The notes below the pieces were generated by a model that searched no databases, was not told where the DNA came from, and was given only the letters and a program-made list of their open reading frames with translations. The translations under genes were made by a program, and so were the position numbers. A DNA stretch of 64,000 nt. Origin: Phallusia mammillata (lineage: Eukaryota > Chordata > Ascidiacea > Phlebobranchia > Ascidiidae). How positions within the stretch are numbered: position 1 is the stretch's first letter; each line of letters starts with the position of its first letter. This document shows positions 49,001 to 62,900 of the stretch, piece by piece. The stretch covers positions 53,980-117,979 of the forward strand of contig QLIY01000164.1 of NCBI GenBank assembly GCA_003260075.1, read 5' to 3'.

Positions 49001-50878
49001 TAATTGTTGTTTAAATATTTATAAACGCAGATCGGAGAGGAGATTGTTTGTAGTTGGACAGGGAACGCTTTTCATTCTCCAAACAACCATCAGTGACCAT
49101 GGGCAGTATACCTGTACAGCAAGCAATGGAGTTGATGCCCCAAAGTCTGAATCGGCCTCACTCACTGTGTTAGGTAAGGCATCTTTAAATAGAATCAATA
49201 ATTAGTGATGTGGGTTTGGGCTTGCGGACTACCTCAGGCGTTGTAGTTTGAGGTTAGTTTGACAGCTTGTGTAAAAAGTCTGGAGGTTTGTGTGGCCACC
49301 TTAAATTTTGAGTGTGCTTTTTGGAGATGGATGTGTAGAGATATATACTTTTCACAATGTTTTGTTGTATTTCAATTAAAAAACACTGTTATCTCACCAA
49401 ACAAAACCAAAACTTTTAAGCACTTTTTATTATACAACAAAAAGTTCAAGAAAAAATTTCAATTTGTACTGATAAGTTTATTCTTTTTTGTGCTTTTTAT
49501 ACATATACATTTTCTTCCATATTAAAATTTCAGTAATATTAGGAAAATTATTTACTTTGTAGAAAGAAATATTTTCTCACTCATTTATATCCAACCGTGA
49601 AATTGACTCAAACATGTCTTACGATGGACATGAGGCAAATGTTTTCTTTTCTGCTTAGCCAATAGTTTGTGCTTTTCTCCTTACAAAAACTGTTTGTAGT
49701 TTTTGCTGACCTTAAAAACAGACATGCATTTAACTTGTCTGTGTTGTTTAAAGTGCCACCGGTAATCGAAGATCAGCCACCATGCAGCAATTATGCCTCT
49801 GTCGGGGAAAGTAGCCGTCTTAATTGCAGTGTATCGGGCCTACCTTCACCAGTAATCACATGGTACAAGGAAGGCAAAATGTTGCATCCATCAGAAAACC
49901 TAAAGTTTGTTGTAAGTTTGAGATTTCTATTAGGTTTTGCGGCTACATTTTTCCATCACCGGCCCACCGTTTTTTATTATTTTGCTAAAACATGATGTTA
50001 TTTTAAATGCAAAACTGTGACCCAAGTGGACAAAGGAAGCATTTTTTATTGTTAAACATTCAAGCAGGGCTCGTTTAACCTTGCTTTGAAACATAACAAC
50101 CAACATTTCCCATCAATTGTATAGAATGTTTAAAAACATTTCTCTTATTTTGTTTTACTTAACTGTAACAACTGTCCATAATATATATTTAATATTTTTA
50201 GTAATTCATTAATTTTACTTACTTGCAAATATTTTTAAGAATGGAGGGATGGTCATAATATTTAATATTTTTACTTACTTGCAAATATTTTTAAGAATGG
50301 AGGGATGGTCATAATATTTAATATTTTCAGTAATTCATTAATTTTACTTACTTGCAAATATTTTTAAGAATGAAGGGATGGTCATAATATTTTATATTTT
50401 AAGTAATTCATTCATTTTACTTATTTTGCACAATATTTTTAAGAATGGAGGGATGGTCATAAACAGTGTTACTAAAGCGGATGCTGGAATATACCAGTGT
50501 TTTGGATTTAACAGTGAAGGAACAGTTTCTGCTGCCCAAAGACTCTACATTGCTGACCGAATAGAAGGTAATATCTTTTTTAAATGTGCAGAAACTAGAA
50601 AATGCTTTTTAAGTTTAGTTACCTGTTGTGTAGTTGTAATTGGTTTAACCACCTAATTTAGTGTATGTGGTTTTTGATTACAACAAAATACCTCTTAGCT
50701 AGGAGGAAATGCCAACTTGCAACGTGCGTTCTAAACACATTGTAAAATTACCTGAATGGCTTGCCATCTGTACAACAGATTGCTGTTTATTGTATTAAAT
50801 TCGTACGGCAACTTAGATCTGTGCACTTTGTCTGTTTTATTGCCATTCCAGTGAAACGACTTATTGCTTTTAGTTATA

Positions 50879-50976
<98 letters not shown>

Positions 50977-53900
50977 CTTAGACTGTACATAGATTGCAAG
51001 AAAAACTCCTTGTCAATCTAAGGTCTATAAAACATCGTTGCTGAAAAGGCACAAAAAATATTTAAACAAAAACTGTTGATTCAAAATCCTGTTGACATAC
51101 ATTCACTCAAGATAATATTTCCGCTTGGCCTGTCCATATACCTGTTTGAAGTCCAGAGGTACCTATATTTGTGTAGCAAGTAATTGACCTGTTTGTATGT
51201 CCACTCTGTTGAGCAGTGTAAATATGCTTTGGTCGATAATGGCTGGTTTTATGAAGCTTTATCGGGATGGTGTGTTTTGTAGATGATAGCGACAGTTTTG
51301 GAAGGAAACTGATTTCAGAACATTTTGCACAACGCCAAACCACTCTTCGAATTAAACTTCTGCAACTTTCTCACAGGTATACACATCTGCTAAATAGGCA
51401 TGTATCACTACAAAGTTACTATTTTTTTAATTATTCTGGAATCCTAATACTAACTTAAACCTGATTTGTGACTTTACCAAGCATTTTATAGTCATTAGTA
51501 AATGCTTTGATTTTTGTAGCTTTGATTTGTATTCACAATAAACAAAACAGTTGTGTTTTTGGTTTTGACAGAATAAATATAACTTTCATAAACATTTTTA
51601 TCATAGTTCTGCATCAATATCATGGACTGGGTTGCGGCGTGTGACCAACTATGAGGTGACCATTACTGACACACAAACACAAGAGTAAGTACATGCTTTT
51701 AATTGATGATTTTAGTTTTGTTTAAACTATAAAATTCTTCTATCTGATTGTTTGCAAACTGGAAAAAAATTTTCTGAAATTGCTGTAAACTTTTGTACAA
51801 GGACATATTTTTTTTACGTATTAGATAAATGTTGTATTGTGTTGTCAATAACGTAGTAGCTTCACAATCGGAATTTTTCTGCAGGGCTCGTACAGAACAA
51901 TCCTCGCAACCAAGCCTGTTAATAACAGACTTGGAAGTGGGCCATGAAATGCTAGTAGGCGTCAGACCCCTCAAAGTGACTGGGGATTCTTCACCTCCCC
52001 GTACAATTTCATTTGTTGTGCCGGCTGCACGAACACCACCAGGTACACGCCTTTGGCTTAATGTACTCCAATTTGACGCTTTGTACGTACACACAAGCAA
52101 ACACTGACTTCAAACGTAGCGGCGGCGTCCGACTGGCCGCGTTTAAAGGGGATTTGCTGTAACAACAGTGAGTGATAGGCCCAGAGAAATGCAGGTGAAG
52201 TCAGGCTTAGCTACATGCCATGTGGTGTCGGGTTTCACCTTTCGTCCTGTCACATTCACTGTAGCATGCCATGCCAAAACCTCTCTCCCTGATCCGTAAT
52301 TATGCTCTTAAATCCAAATGTCCGCTTTAAACTGGCGTGATGCAATTTTGTTTAACACACTCTTTTGTCACATATTTTTAATTTGCCTCGGTATATAAAT
52401 TTTATAGGGGTATAGTCCAACCTAAACTTTTACCAAGTCTGTCAAATATTTATGTTGAAACTTTGTGGTATGGGTAGTATAATAATAAGAAATTAGCCTA
52501 GTTTTTAAAATATTGTTCCAAAATTTCTTTTGTTTTAGGTGCTGTTGAGAACTTTTTCTTAATGTCCCCTGCATCAACTGAAATCCTTGCTTCATGGAGT
52601 AAACCAGAATTAGACCCTCCAGCCCAATCATACAGAGTACATGTCCATAACATGGTTACTCCAAAAAGCTACCTGGTATGTATGCTAACTTGTAGACACC
52701 AACTGTTGTAATCATTGTTAGTAAATCAACATAAAATAAACAAGCCAATATATTTGTATAGAACATGACTTTTCGACACATCTTATGTCATTATGAAATG
52801 ATTGACTGTAATAGTTTTTATTTCTACACTGTAGTGCCCTTTTTTAACATTTTCATGCTTTGGCTCAAAGTAACAAACAACTTTAATTTCGACATACCAC
52901 CCATACCTTGTTTTCATATCATATCTAATATGTCACTCAAATCTGTCAATAACTATTGAATTGTCACTCTGGCCTTCTTGTCTGTGCTGCTTTACAAGCT
53001 TGTGTGACTGTTCATATGTTACTCTGTGTCCCAGGAGAAAAACTTCACGCAGACGTCCAACATTATTACTGGGTTGCGGAAGTACACCACCTATGGTGTT
53101 AAAGTAGCAGTGGTGAATGCATATGGTGAAGTTGGCCCCTTCTCTGCACTCACCACTATCAAGACTCTCAGTGACGGTAAACATGCCTTTTTGATGGAAA
53201 TGTACACAATATATAATTTAAGTCTTAGTTAACATAAAGAAACATTATCAAAATGAGACATTCTTTAAAACTTCCACTTTTAAGGACTATTTTTGTGATG
53301 AGTTTTACCTAGTTGCTTTTTAATACTGTCAATGCAAACATAAAATTACACTGGGGGGGGGGCCACTTTTAAGGACTATTTTTGTGATTTTGTGATTTTT
53401 GTGATTTTTGTGATTACCTAGTTGCTTTTTAATACTGTCAATGCAAACATAAAATTACACTTTATTTTATTTAGTTTTTAGTTTTTTGACACCTTTTTAC
53501 TATTTTTTTATAGTTATTTTATTCTTTAACTTATTATCCACAATTATGTGTAAATTGTGCTCTCTTCTTTAGCACCTGAAGAGCCACCACTTAATGTTTC
53601 GGTCAGCACTGAAGGAATAGACAGTGTTTTAGTGAAGTGGAGTCCACCTCCCCCAAACACCATAAATGGAGTAATTAAATCTTACAAACTGAGATATAAA
53701 CAGAGATCCCAAGTTGCCACCAAATCTGCGCCTGGTGATGTTACACAAGTCTACCTAAAAGGTAAACAAATTATCTAAGTATAGACAGGTTTCCCAAATC
53801 ATGCTTCCACATACAAATAATATAGCTGTACTGTTGCCATTTTTTTCGCAAAAAAGTGCCGATATAATAATAAAAAAATGGCTTTGCTATACATATGTTA

Positions 53901-56900
53901 AGTAATAATATATTTTCGAGATTCTATGTGAATAAGATGCTGATAACACATTTTACCTAGGTGAAATATATATGTCTGTAAAAATACGGAAAATGACTAC
54001 AGACTTCAAAGTTTTCAGTTTATTTTTTTTGAGAATGGGGGGGGGGTGAGATTCTATTTGAATAAGATGCTGATAACACATTTTACCTTGGTGAAATATA
54101 TATGTCTGTAAAAATACAGAAAATGACTACAGACTTCAAAGTTTTCAGTTTATTTTTTTTGAGAATTTGTTTTTAATGGATTGCCAGCACTGGTGTTTAA
54201 ATTTATTGTAGTTAAGGTTACACTGTATACTGTAGTATATTACTATGGTAAAGGTTATACTACTGTGGTAATATATGCCTTCTAGTTGGTCTGGTTAACT
54301 TGTGAGACAGCAATAAAACTTGATTGACTGTACAGGTCTGAAAAAGAACGCAGCATATACACTGAAAATCCAGGTGGTCAACTCATATGGCCCTGGGCCA
54401 TTCTGCAAAAAAGTCTCTTTCTCAACTCCAAAACGCTGGAGAGCAGGTACGCTTATAGTAAAGTCATCATGTAGTACAATCACTGGACTTTGTTTATATC
54501 TTGTGCTTAGGTCTTGGATGTTTTATGCTTTTATTCTCCACTAGCAAATTTAGGGTACAACATTACAAAATTTGTCATACTTTTGACATTATCATATGAA
54601 AGCTATGTAATTACTACCAGTCTTACATACATCCCTAACCACCATTTGCAGCTTTAAAAACACACAGTTTCTTAATTCATATAATTTTGTGCATGTTTAA
54701 GTGCAGTATGTGTTCCAAGATGTATAATAATGTAACAGGGTTTAGGCCAATATTTTTCAAATAAACAATTATTGTATCTGTAAACATTATTATGGACTTT
54801 CATAGTTTTAAGGCAATAACAAAACTTGTTGGTTTTAGAAAATTAAGTTGAGTTGTTTGTACACAACAGAAGTGTGTTATATGTTTAAGCTTGTTTCATC
54901 CAGCTAACATGGCCTGTTTTCTTTCACCCATTCACCAGTATCCCCAACACATTTTACCTAAAAGTGTGCTTTGTTGGAATGGCTGAGTTTATTGCGCCAG
55001 TTTACCCTGGTTTTTGTCCAGGAATAGTAACCCAATACGTTTGAAAGGGGGCGATTGAATAAAAAGTCATTAGACTGCCGTGCACCGGCAACGCAAGAAG
55101 TACATTAGCACCGTAGTAAGTGGTTAAACAACACGGGCTAGTAGCACCTTCAAAAGACCGACACACTGAATAGAATCTGTCGTCTGACACCCTTGCTCAT
55201 TGTTTGATCTAATCATCTCATTGCCTGTCTCCTGTACCCAAGTTCAAAAAACAGGACACCACTTTTAGTGTTTTGATAGTAAATATATCCGCCTGCTTCT
55301 GGCTACTTTTCAGCCAGTGGGTAATGTTTAACGGCAGATAAGAGACTTGTTGTTGTGTGACTAAACCCCTCTTCCGATCATTATGTGCGACATATGGCGC
55401 CTGTTGTGCACCGGTGCAACGGTTGACTAGGGTTTTGCAACCAGCATGTCCTTAAAAAACTCATTTTTGCTGATTTTTTTGGGCATAAAATGTAGAATTA
55501 ACACATCAAATTTTTTTACAAAGCAAATCTTGTTTTAAATAATACTTTGAATAATGGGGGGGGGGGGGGGCATAAAATTAACACATCCAATTTTTTTACA
55601 AAGCAAATCTTGTTTTAAATAATACTTTGAATAATGTAGTGGCTTTATCAGTGATTCTCAAACTTTTTAAGCTTGCAGCACATTAAAGAACCAAAATTTT
55701 CTTTAGCGACACACTTTGCAGTTAAACATAACAAAATTTGTTCAAAAAATGTTAATTTTCAACTTTTGGATGCTTTTCATTGCCAATAACCAAATATGAG
55801 CTGAAACATTGTCAATTATATCAGTACATTTGGAAATCTCTCACAGCACACAGTTTGAGAATCACTTGTTTTTATTGTATGTAAACATTATTAGCAAATG
55901 TACTTGGTAGATGTTTTTGGCAATGGAATATATTTTATATTGTTTAGAATCAAAGGCACCTGGAAAGCCTAAAACTCTAGCCATACAACGATATGCCACT
56001 TCGATTAGTGTTTCGTGGAGCAAACCTGAAGGCAACACATATGTTCGTGAATATGTAATTGGCTGGGGAAAGACTGTGCCTAATGAGAACACTGTCGTTA
56101 TCGAAAGCAACAAGAAGTTTTATGAAATAAGTGGCTTAGGTAAGAATTTTAGTGATGTGCTTTCACCTCAGTTTTGCTTAAAACATGTGTTTACAGTTGT
56201 ATTTTGTATTGTAGATACTCATTTAGCCCATACTTTAAAGCAGAAAGAGTAAATATAACTTTAAGTTACAATTTAAGTGATTTGAAGTTGAATATTTTTA
56301 GTAAGCCATAAGCATATATTGAAAAATTTTGTGTTAGCATTCAGGCCCAGTTTCCATTTTATATTTTTTTGTGACAATTCTCACAAAAACATTTAAGAGA
56401 TTTTTCCTTGTTGGGAGAAGTGCTTGTCAGAGCATGGATTGCAGACAAGTTCTTGTTTGAACAAAACCATAAATAATGTCACAGTAAAGCCACTAATGAT
56501 GCATTGCATTCATAGCTTTGTTTTGTCAACAAAACCTTACCGGTTTATGTTTGCCCATGTCAAACAGCTCGCTCATTCATTGCTGACCAAATCTATTCGG
56601 CAGCCTACCACAGTCGTTGCCCTATTCGTATTTATATTGCCGTGCACTTGCCGATATTTATCCAATGGCTCCAGCGCTTGTAAGAAAAGACCATCATCTG
56701 TCTAATGCAAAGTCTGCCTGCTGCCATCGGCGCTACCAAACCTTTATATCAAATGGGCTATTCTAGTTGAGAAGATTTACTATGACTATTTGACTTTCAA
56801 TAAAATTGCTTGACTTGATCTGAACACCCATAATCCAAACTAAATCACATTATGAGTGCTGCAATTTTAGTATAAATTTAAAGTGCTGTGGTACTTTTTA

Positions 56901-59900
56901 CATTACTGTAATATATATACCTATTAAAATCATAGGTTGTATTTACATTTATCGCTGGAAGATAAAATTTTCTCCCTTAACTGATCATTCAAATCTTGTA
57001 AAAATGGTACTCATATTATTGCTGATTTTTTTAACAATGATTTTTGTTACAGAACCATCAACCAGATATTTCTTGAGTGTACAAGCTGGAAATCATGCAG
57101 GGAGGGGTGAAAAGGCTCTCGGAAAAGCTCGTACAAAAACAACAGAAGGTAAAAAAGTTTCTAAATTAACATTAAAAAATCCTGAAGTTTTAAACTACAC
57201 ATCCGCATATGTAGACATTTAGCTTATTAGTTAATACGAAAAAAAACTAATAATAAACTTTTGTTTGCAGAGGAGATAGAGGAGTTATATCCACCTCTTG
57301 GTGTTCACGCTGTGGTCCTTACATCCACAACACTCAATGTATCTTGGCATGACACCATGAGAAAAAAAGACTCACGATATTATGTGGTAAGTGTAGTGCT
57401 GACTTTGTTTTGTGTGGTAAGCAACAGTTTCATTGTGCTTCCCGTCTTTAAAGTTTTATGTGTGTTGTGGTGAGAAGTTTTGTGAAAATGATCTAGTCAG
57501 CTGACAACAAAGACACAAAGATATTTTTGGATTTTTTGTGAAATTTTTTTTTCCAATATTTCACAGACATTTTTGCATGGCACTGATAATCTTAGGCATA
57601 CAAGTTTTATTTAAAAAAATAATTACACTTTTCTTCCTACACTTAAAATACATTTTATTGTCACTTCATCCATTCCTAGCTATAATATTTAACATCAAAG
57701 AGTGCTAAAGGCAGAGTAAAATACAAGTTTAACATTTCACTTTTCAGTCTCCAAGTATAAAGATAAAGTTGTTTTGATACGAGCCCTCATAAAAATTTGA
57801 TTACTACTTGACGGGCACATTTGCTATATCAAATTGTGTGGTCCTTTGCCCTTGCTGCTTCATATCAAATATCCATCAAGACTGACATTTTGACACGCCA
57901 GATCTTCATAATGTTCTTATCGGTGTTGCATGACACCCAAGTGCTAAACATCTGATACACTCATCATGCAACGCATTTTAATACTTTAATGTCATTGCAT
58001 GGGATATAATTTTTATTAAAAGCTGCAGGTTTTGACCTTGTTATTGCATTTGTGGACACCATAGGTCACATATTATTAACATACTAAATTTTAAGGGCAC
58101 TAATATATAGGTTGTTGGCTTATTAATATTTTTGTTCCAACTAATATTTAAGATTACATGGTGGCGGTCAAAATGTGTGGTATATCGTTCTGTGGCGTTT
58201 TCTATGACTGCTGTGTTAGGAAATAGATGAACTTCCTGCTACTTGCTGACACTTAACCTGCTTTTAAATTACGACAAGATAATTACATGCCACAACATGT
58301 GCATCGTAGCCTCAGGAAAGGAAGTGGCCACAATTGTAAACATCTTCTCATATATTTTGTAAATTTCAAGGCATAGATTAACCTGTATTTATTAAGTTAT
58401 ATAATTATTTGTTTGTTATTTAATTCCATGCGACCTAGCAGGCAACTTACATACGGTAAATTCACAACAACACATTGGCATTTTGAAAATGTTAAAGGGG
58501 CATTTGAACTGGCTTTTTAGTTGTGGTAGCAAAAGTTCATGTGCATTCCGTTAGTTGTGAAATGGCAGCAGATAAATAACGACGACGGTACTGTGCAGGA
58601 GCATTACATCGCTCATATCTTAATTGTGGTATGAGTCTTCGAGTGGTCACGTTCTGCAGCAGGGGCTTAAGATCGCAATCGCACAACCAAGGGTTTCCGC
58701 TGATGACGAGCTGGTTTACAGCGCTCAGATTGGTTTCAAATCTCTGTCTAAGGTTTTCCAACCAGGTATTTTCTGAGCTGTCCGCCACAATGATTGTTGG
58801 ATGACAACTTGTGAACGATTGAGGCATTAGGCACTGTATCATGTTCTGGCTTAGGTCAAGCCTCTTCAAAGCTGGTAATCCTGCGAAAGCATTTTCCCCA
58901 ATGCTTGTGATCTGGTTGCTAGACAGATATATCTCTTTCAACTTTCTGCCGGTTGTTATGAAAGCAAACCCTGGAATGTGGCTGAAAAAAGAACATAATT
59001 TCCATTTTTGTGTATCTTTCTAAATGATAACAATCAAACTTACATGTTTGTAAAAGTGACGAAAAACTTTGATTTGGTAATTTTTTTGGAATTTTTTTAT
59101 GGCAGAAAAACTGCCGATAATATATTCTAGTGCTTTTATCAAATGACCATTTTGGATGAAAAACTAAAAGCGCCTATTTAGATGAATTCGAAATCATTGT
59201 TCCAGTTTACCTTAATTGGTTGTGGTCCAGCTTAAGGATCAGCAACTCGGACAGAAACAAAAAAGTTGCCGATTTCATTGTTGTCACCTGATTTTCCCCC
59301 AAATCCAATAACTCGAGGTTTTTAATCTCATTTTCCGGGGCAAACCAATCCTCTCTCGACAAGCTGCGTATCAAGTTACCTCTTAGCCGCAACTCCTTGA
59401 GACTGCCTCCACGTGTTTTGTATAGCGCAAAATTAAGGTCGCCCAGGCGCGACACCCTATTTTCATCAAGCTTGAGAATTTCGATCACAGGCAATGACAG
59501 CAAAAGACATTTGGGCAACTTTGCTAACATGTTTCCTCTTAAATTGACCTGCTTTACACGTGGGAATATGGCAGTGGCGTAGTTGCATGAACCTCGCATT
59601 CCTGGTGCTTTGCTTGTGGCATTGGAAAGATTGATGATTGTTATCAGGTTGTATCTCACACTGAGCTCTTCGAAGTACTCGGTCGTCGCGAAATCTGTGA
59701 GATCAAGCGTTGTTAGGTAGTTGCCATCGAAACTAAACTCTGTGGTCCATTCTGGCATTCCAGCGGGAATGCTATCTAAATCCTGGCTGTCACAGTCGAT
59801 GGAGTGTTTAGCTCCGTAGTTGTCACATATGCACCTTCGCGGACATGCCTCACCGGTCTTATCCAATAAAAATATGCACAGAACTGCCAGTAGTGCAGAA

Positions 59901-62900
59901 AACTCCATTACACCATATAAATGCAGCTTCTGGCAGGCAAATCCTGACCTATGATTGTGCAGCACGTCTGAGAAAGATTGATTTCTGTAAACAAGGTGTT
60001 CACACGCTTCACTGCTAATGGACTATGTCCACTTGAGCGCACACAGCACACCTCCGGGATTAGACTGTTTTCGCCACACAAGCATTCGTCTCGCTACTTA
60101 GGACTTACACCTCGTCACCCACCCTCAAAACCAACTTCACCCTTCGACCCCACAGCTGTGCAACGCTCACTGATGTGTGTTTTTACAGCAGAAAATATCT
60201 TATCTTTCCAGGTTCGGTACAAGACCAATGTTCCCATGGAGCCTCGTGTGCAGCAAATGAACTCGAGTGATCTGAACTGCATCATTCATGGATTGCGACC
60301 CCACACACATTATGATATTGCTGTGCGTGTTGTGCAAGGAAACCGGAAAAGCGCTTGGTCGATGACCGAGAAAACTGTAACCAAAGAAAGCAGTAAGTTT
60401 CCTGAAAACATTATGGGTTGCTTTCCTGGCTAATATACAGCTTAATTTTTTTTCAAAGCATGTCACCCTTCCTATTCCCCAATGTTTTTTCTGTTTTTGC
60501 AGCAATGACATTATCAAGTCTTAAACTTGATCCAATTGTTTTTTAGTTCCTGGTTCAGCTCCAATGGATCTTACTGTGATGCCTATTGAGGACGATTCAA
60601 CATCAGTGCAGCTCAACTGGCAACCACCTGAAGAACCTAATGGTGAATTAACAGGTAAAACTTCTTACATGCTTACTTTCATTAACTTAACTTTTTTAGT
60701 GAAATAAAACAACTGCATTCTAGTTCATATTTTATGACTGGTAATTGTTGTTTTTTTTGCACTTCATAGATGTCTCAATTGTTTTTCTCCTTTTTATTTT
60801 TTGCAACATTTCATGTTTTTTGCATTGTTAAAAAAAAATAAAAACATGGGGGGGGGGTGGTAATTTTTTTTTTTTTTGCACTTCATAGATTGTGTCTCAA
60901 TTGTTTTTCTCCTTTTTTATTCATTTGCAACATTTCATGTTTTTTGCATTGTTAAAAAAAAATAAAAACATACATCTCTAAAACAACTACAGTTTTTTTT
61001 AGCAGTATTACTTCTGTGAAAAAATTCAAACGGTAAACGACATAAATAATATCATTTTATTATTGTTGCAGTTTTTTAATTCATTCAACTTTATTATCTT
61101 CTGCAGGTTATCTCATATTCTACACAACTGATCCAAATAACCAACTTGGAAAGTGGGTTATTGAAACAGTGATTGGTGATCAACTGTCAAAGGAAATCAA
61201 TGACCTGACTCGCAACACACATTACTATTTTAAGGCACTTGCCAGAAATTCAGTGGGCACTGGCCCCTATTCCAAAATAGTGGAGTACATTACTGGAAGC
61301 ACCCAGAAGGAAGAAGGTAGCTAAATATATGTTTTCTTATTGTAGTATCCAATCGTTTATAAGTTTTTGTCTTATTTGTGGACATGATGCGGGCATGAAA
61401 AAACAGGACATATTTTTTGTTTAACAACTGCTGCTGTTTAAAAAATAAACTGAAAAAATTAAAATAATATTTTTCTGTTTTTCATATGTCTAACCATAAA
61501 TGTGTATTGCTTTTGTCATCTGTAGCAAACATCTAAACATTCTAAAGCACCAATGTTTGATCTGTTTAATAACCTGCTAAATTGTTTGTAGGCATCAACA
61601 CATGGAGCATGCCAACTTGGACATGGTACACAATCATCGGTGGTGTCACTTTCCTTGTTCTGTGCATTGTTGCTGTGGCAACCCTTATAATATGCAGAAA
61701 CAGAAACGTTGCAAGGCCAAGGTATGTCTGCAAGTTAGCAATAAAAAATAGCATTTTTTCTCGAAAACTAACATCCATTTTAGCTTATTGTTTGCATTGA
61801 CTTTTCATAATTAAAAGCTGAACTGAATCGTATTGCAAATCTCAAAAAATGTTGTTATTTATTATCTGACTGCGCATGCAGACGTTTTTAACAAAATGTC
61901 AATAAATTTCTCCAAACTTCTGCGCAAAATGTCTATTTATACACTATTTTAATTGCTATTTGTCATATTATTAAATTAGTAAAATGCCCACAAAAACAAT
62001 ATATTTTTCTATTACAAAAAACATTACAGCCAACCAACTGAGAAGAACGGCATGTCATCTCGTGGTCGTCTGTATCCAAGCCACTCAATGCCTGATAACA
62101 GTTGGCACAACTCACGCTCGCTACATGCCGATGAACAGAGCGAATACGCCGACGGCAGAAGCTCCAAATCCCCGTTCCTAGCAAGTCAGGACTACCAATC
62201 CGGCTACTTGACCCAAGAGCTCGTCCCATTAAATAGACCTATCCTATCGCAAGGTAATTACTAGTTGAAACCAGGGGTGTTCAATATGCAAAAAGTAGAC
62301 GGAAAATTAAGATTCTAGTTTTCAGCGACAGTTATCACTTTGGTTTTTAGATCGTTGACTTGCGCAAAGGGTTATCATCCAATTTCTTATTTGTGACGTA
62401 ACTATCGTCTATGATCGCAAAGCGAATAACGCGTTACCTGCGCTATTTTTGGAATAGTGTTATTTGTTTCAAAAAAACTAAAAAGGTGTAAGTGAACGTA
62501 CAGTCCACCGTCTCATTCGTTAAATTGCATCAGATACTTAAAATAGAAGTTAATGCACCTCAAGGACAGGCCATATTGGAACGAGCTGGTATTGCTGCCC
62601 AATGACTTTGTTGTATAGAGTGTGATTTTTGCTTTCAAAATTTCTAGGTTTTATACATGCAAAAATTTTCGTTGCCGTTGACTGTATACATTTGCTTAAC
62701 GGCGATAGCGCAGCACCACACTGTAGGTCGAAACCACCAACAGAACAGTTGATGAACTACCTTGGCACTCGCTACCACACACTCAATTATTTCCAACGCA
62801 TCTTATCAACGTCTAGCTCAAATCAAATTTGCAGCCCACCAAGCACGAAAATTATTTTCTTAGCCGGTCCCGCTGTCGGCTCGGTAATTGTGATTGACGC

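Noticed and set aside
50761..51021. Frame encoding a poly-glycine protein
   Set aside because: The glycine run is only the 97-G tract read as codons.
483..60970. CRISPR-like or other prokaryotic direct-repeat system
   Set aside because: The repeats come in pairs rather than arrays, each pair has its own sequence, and the surroundings are clearly animal genes.
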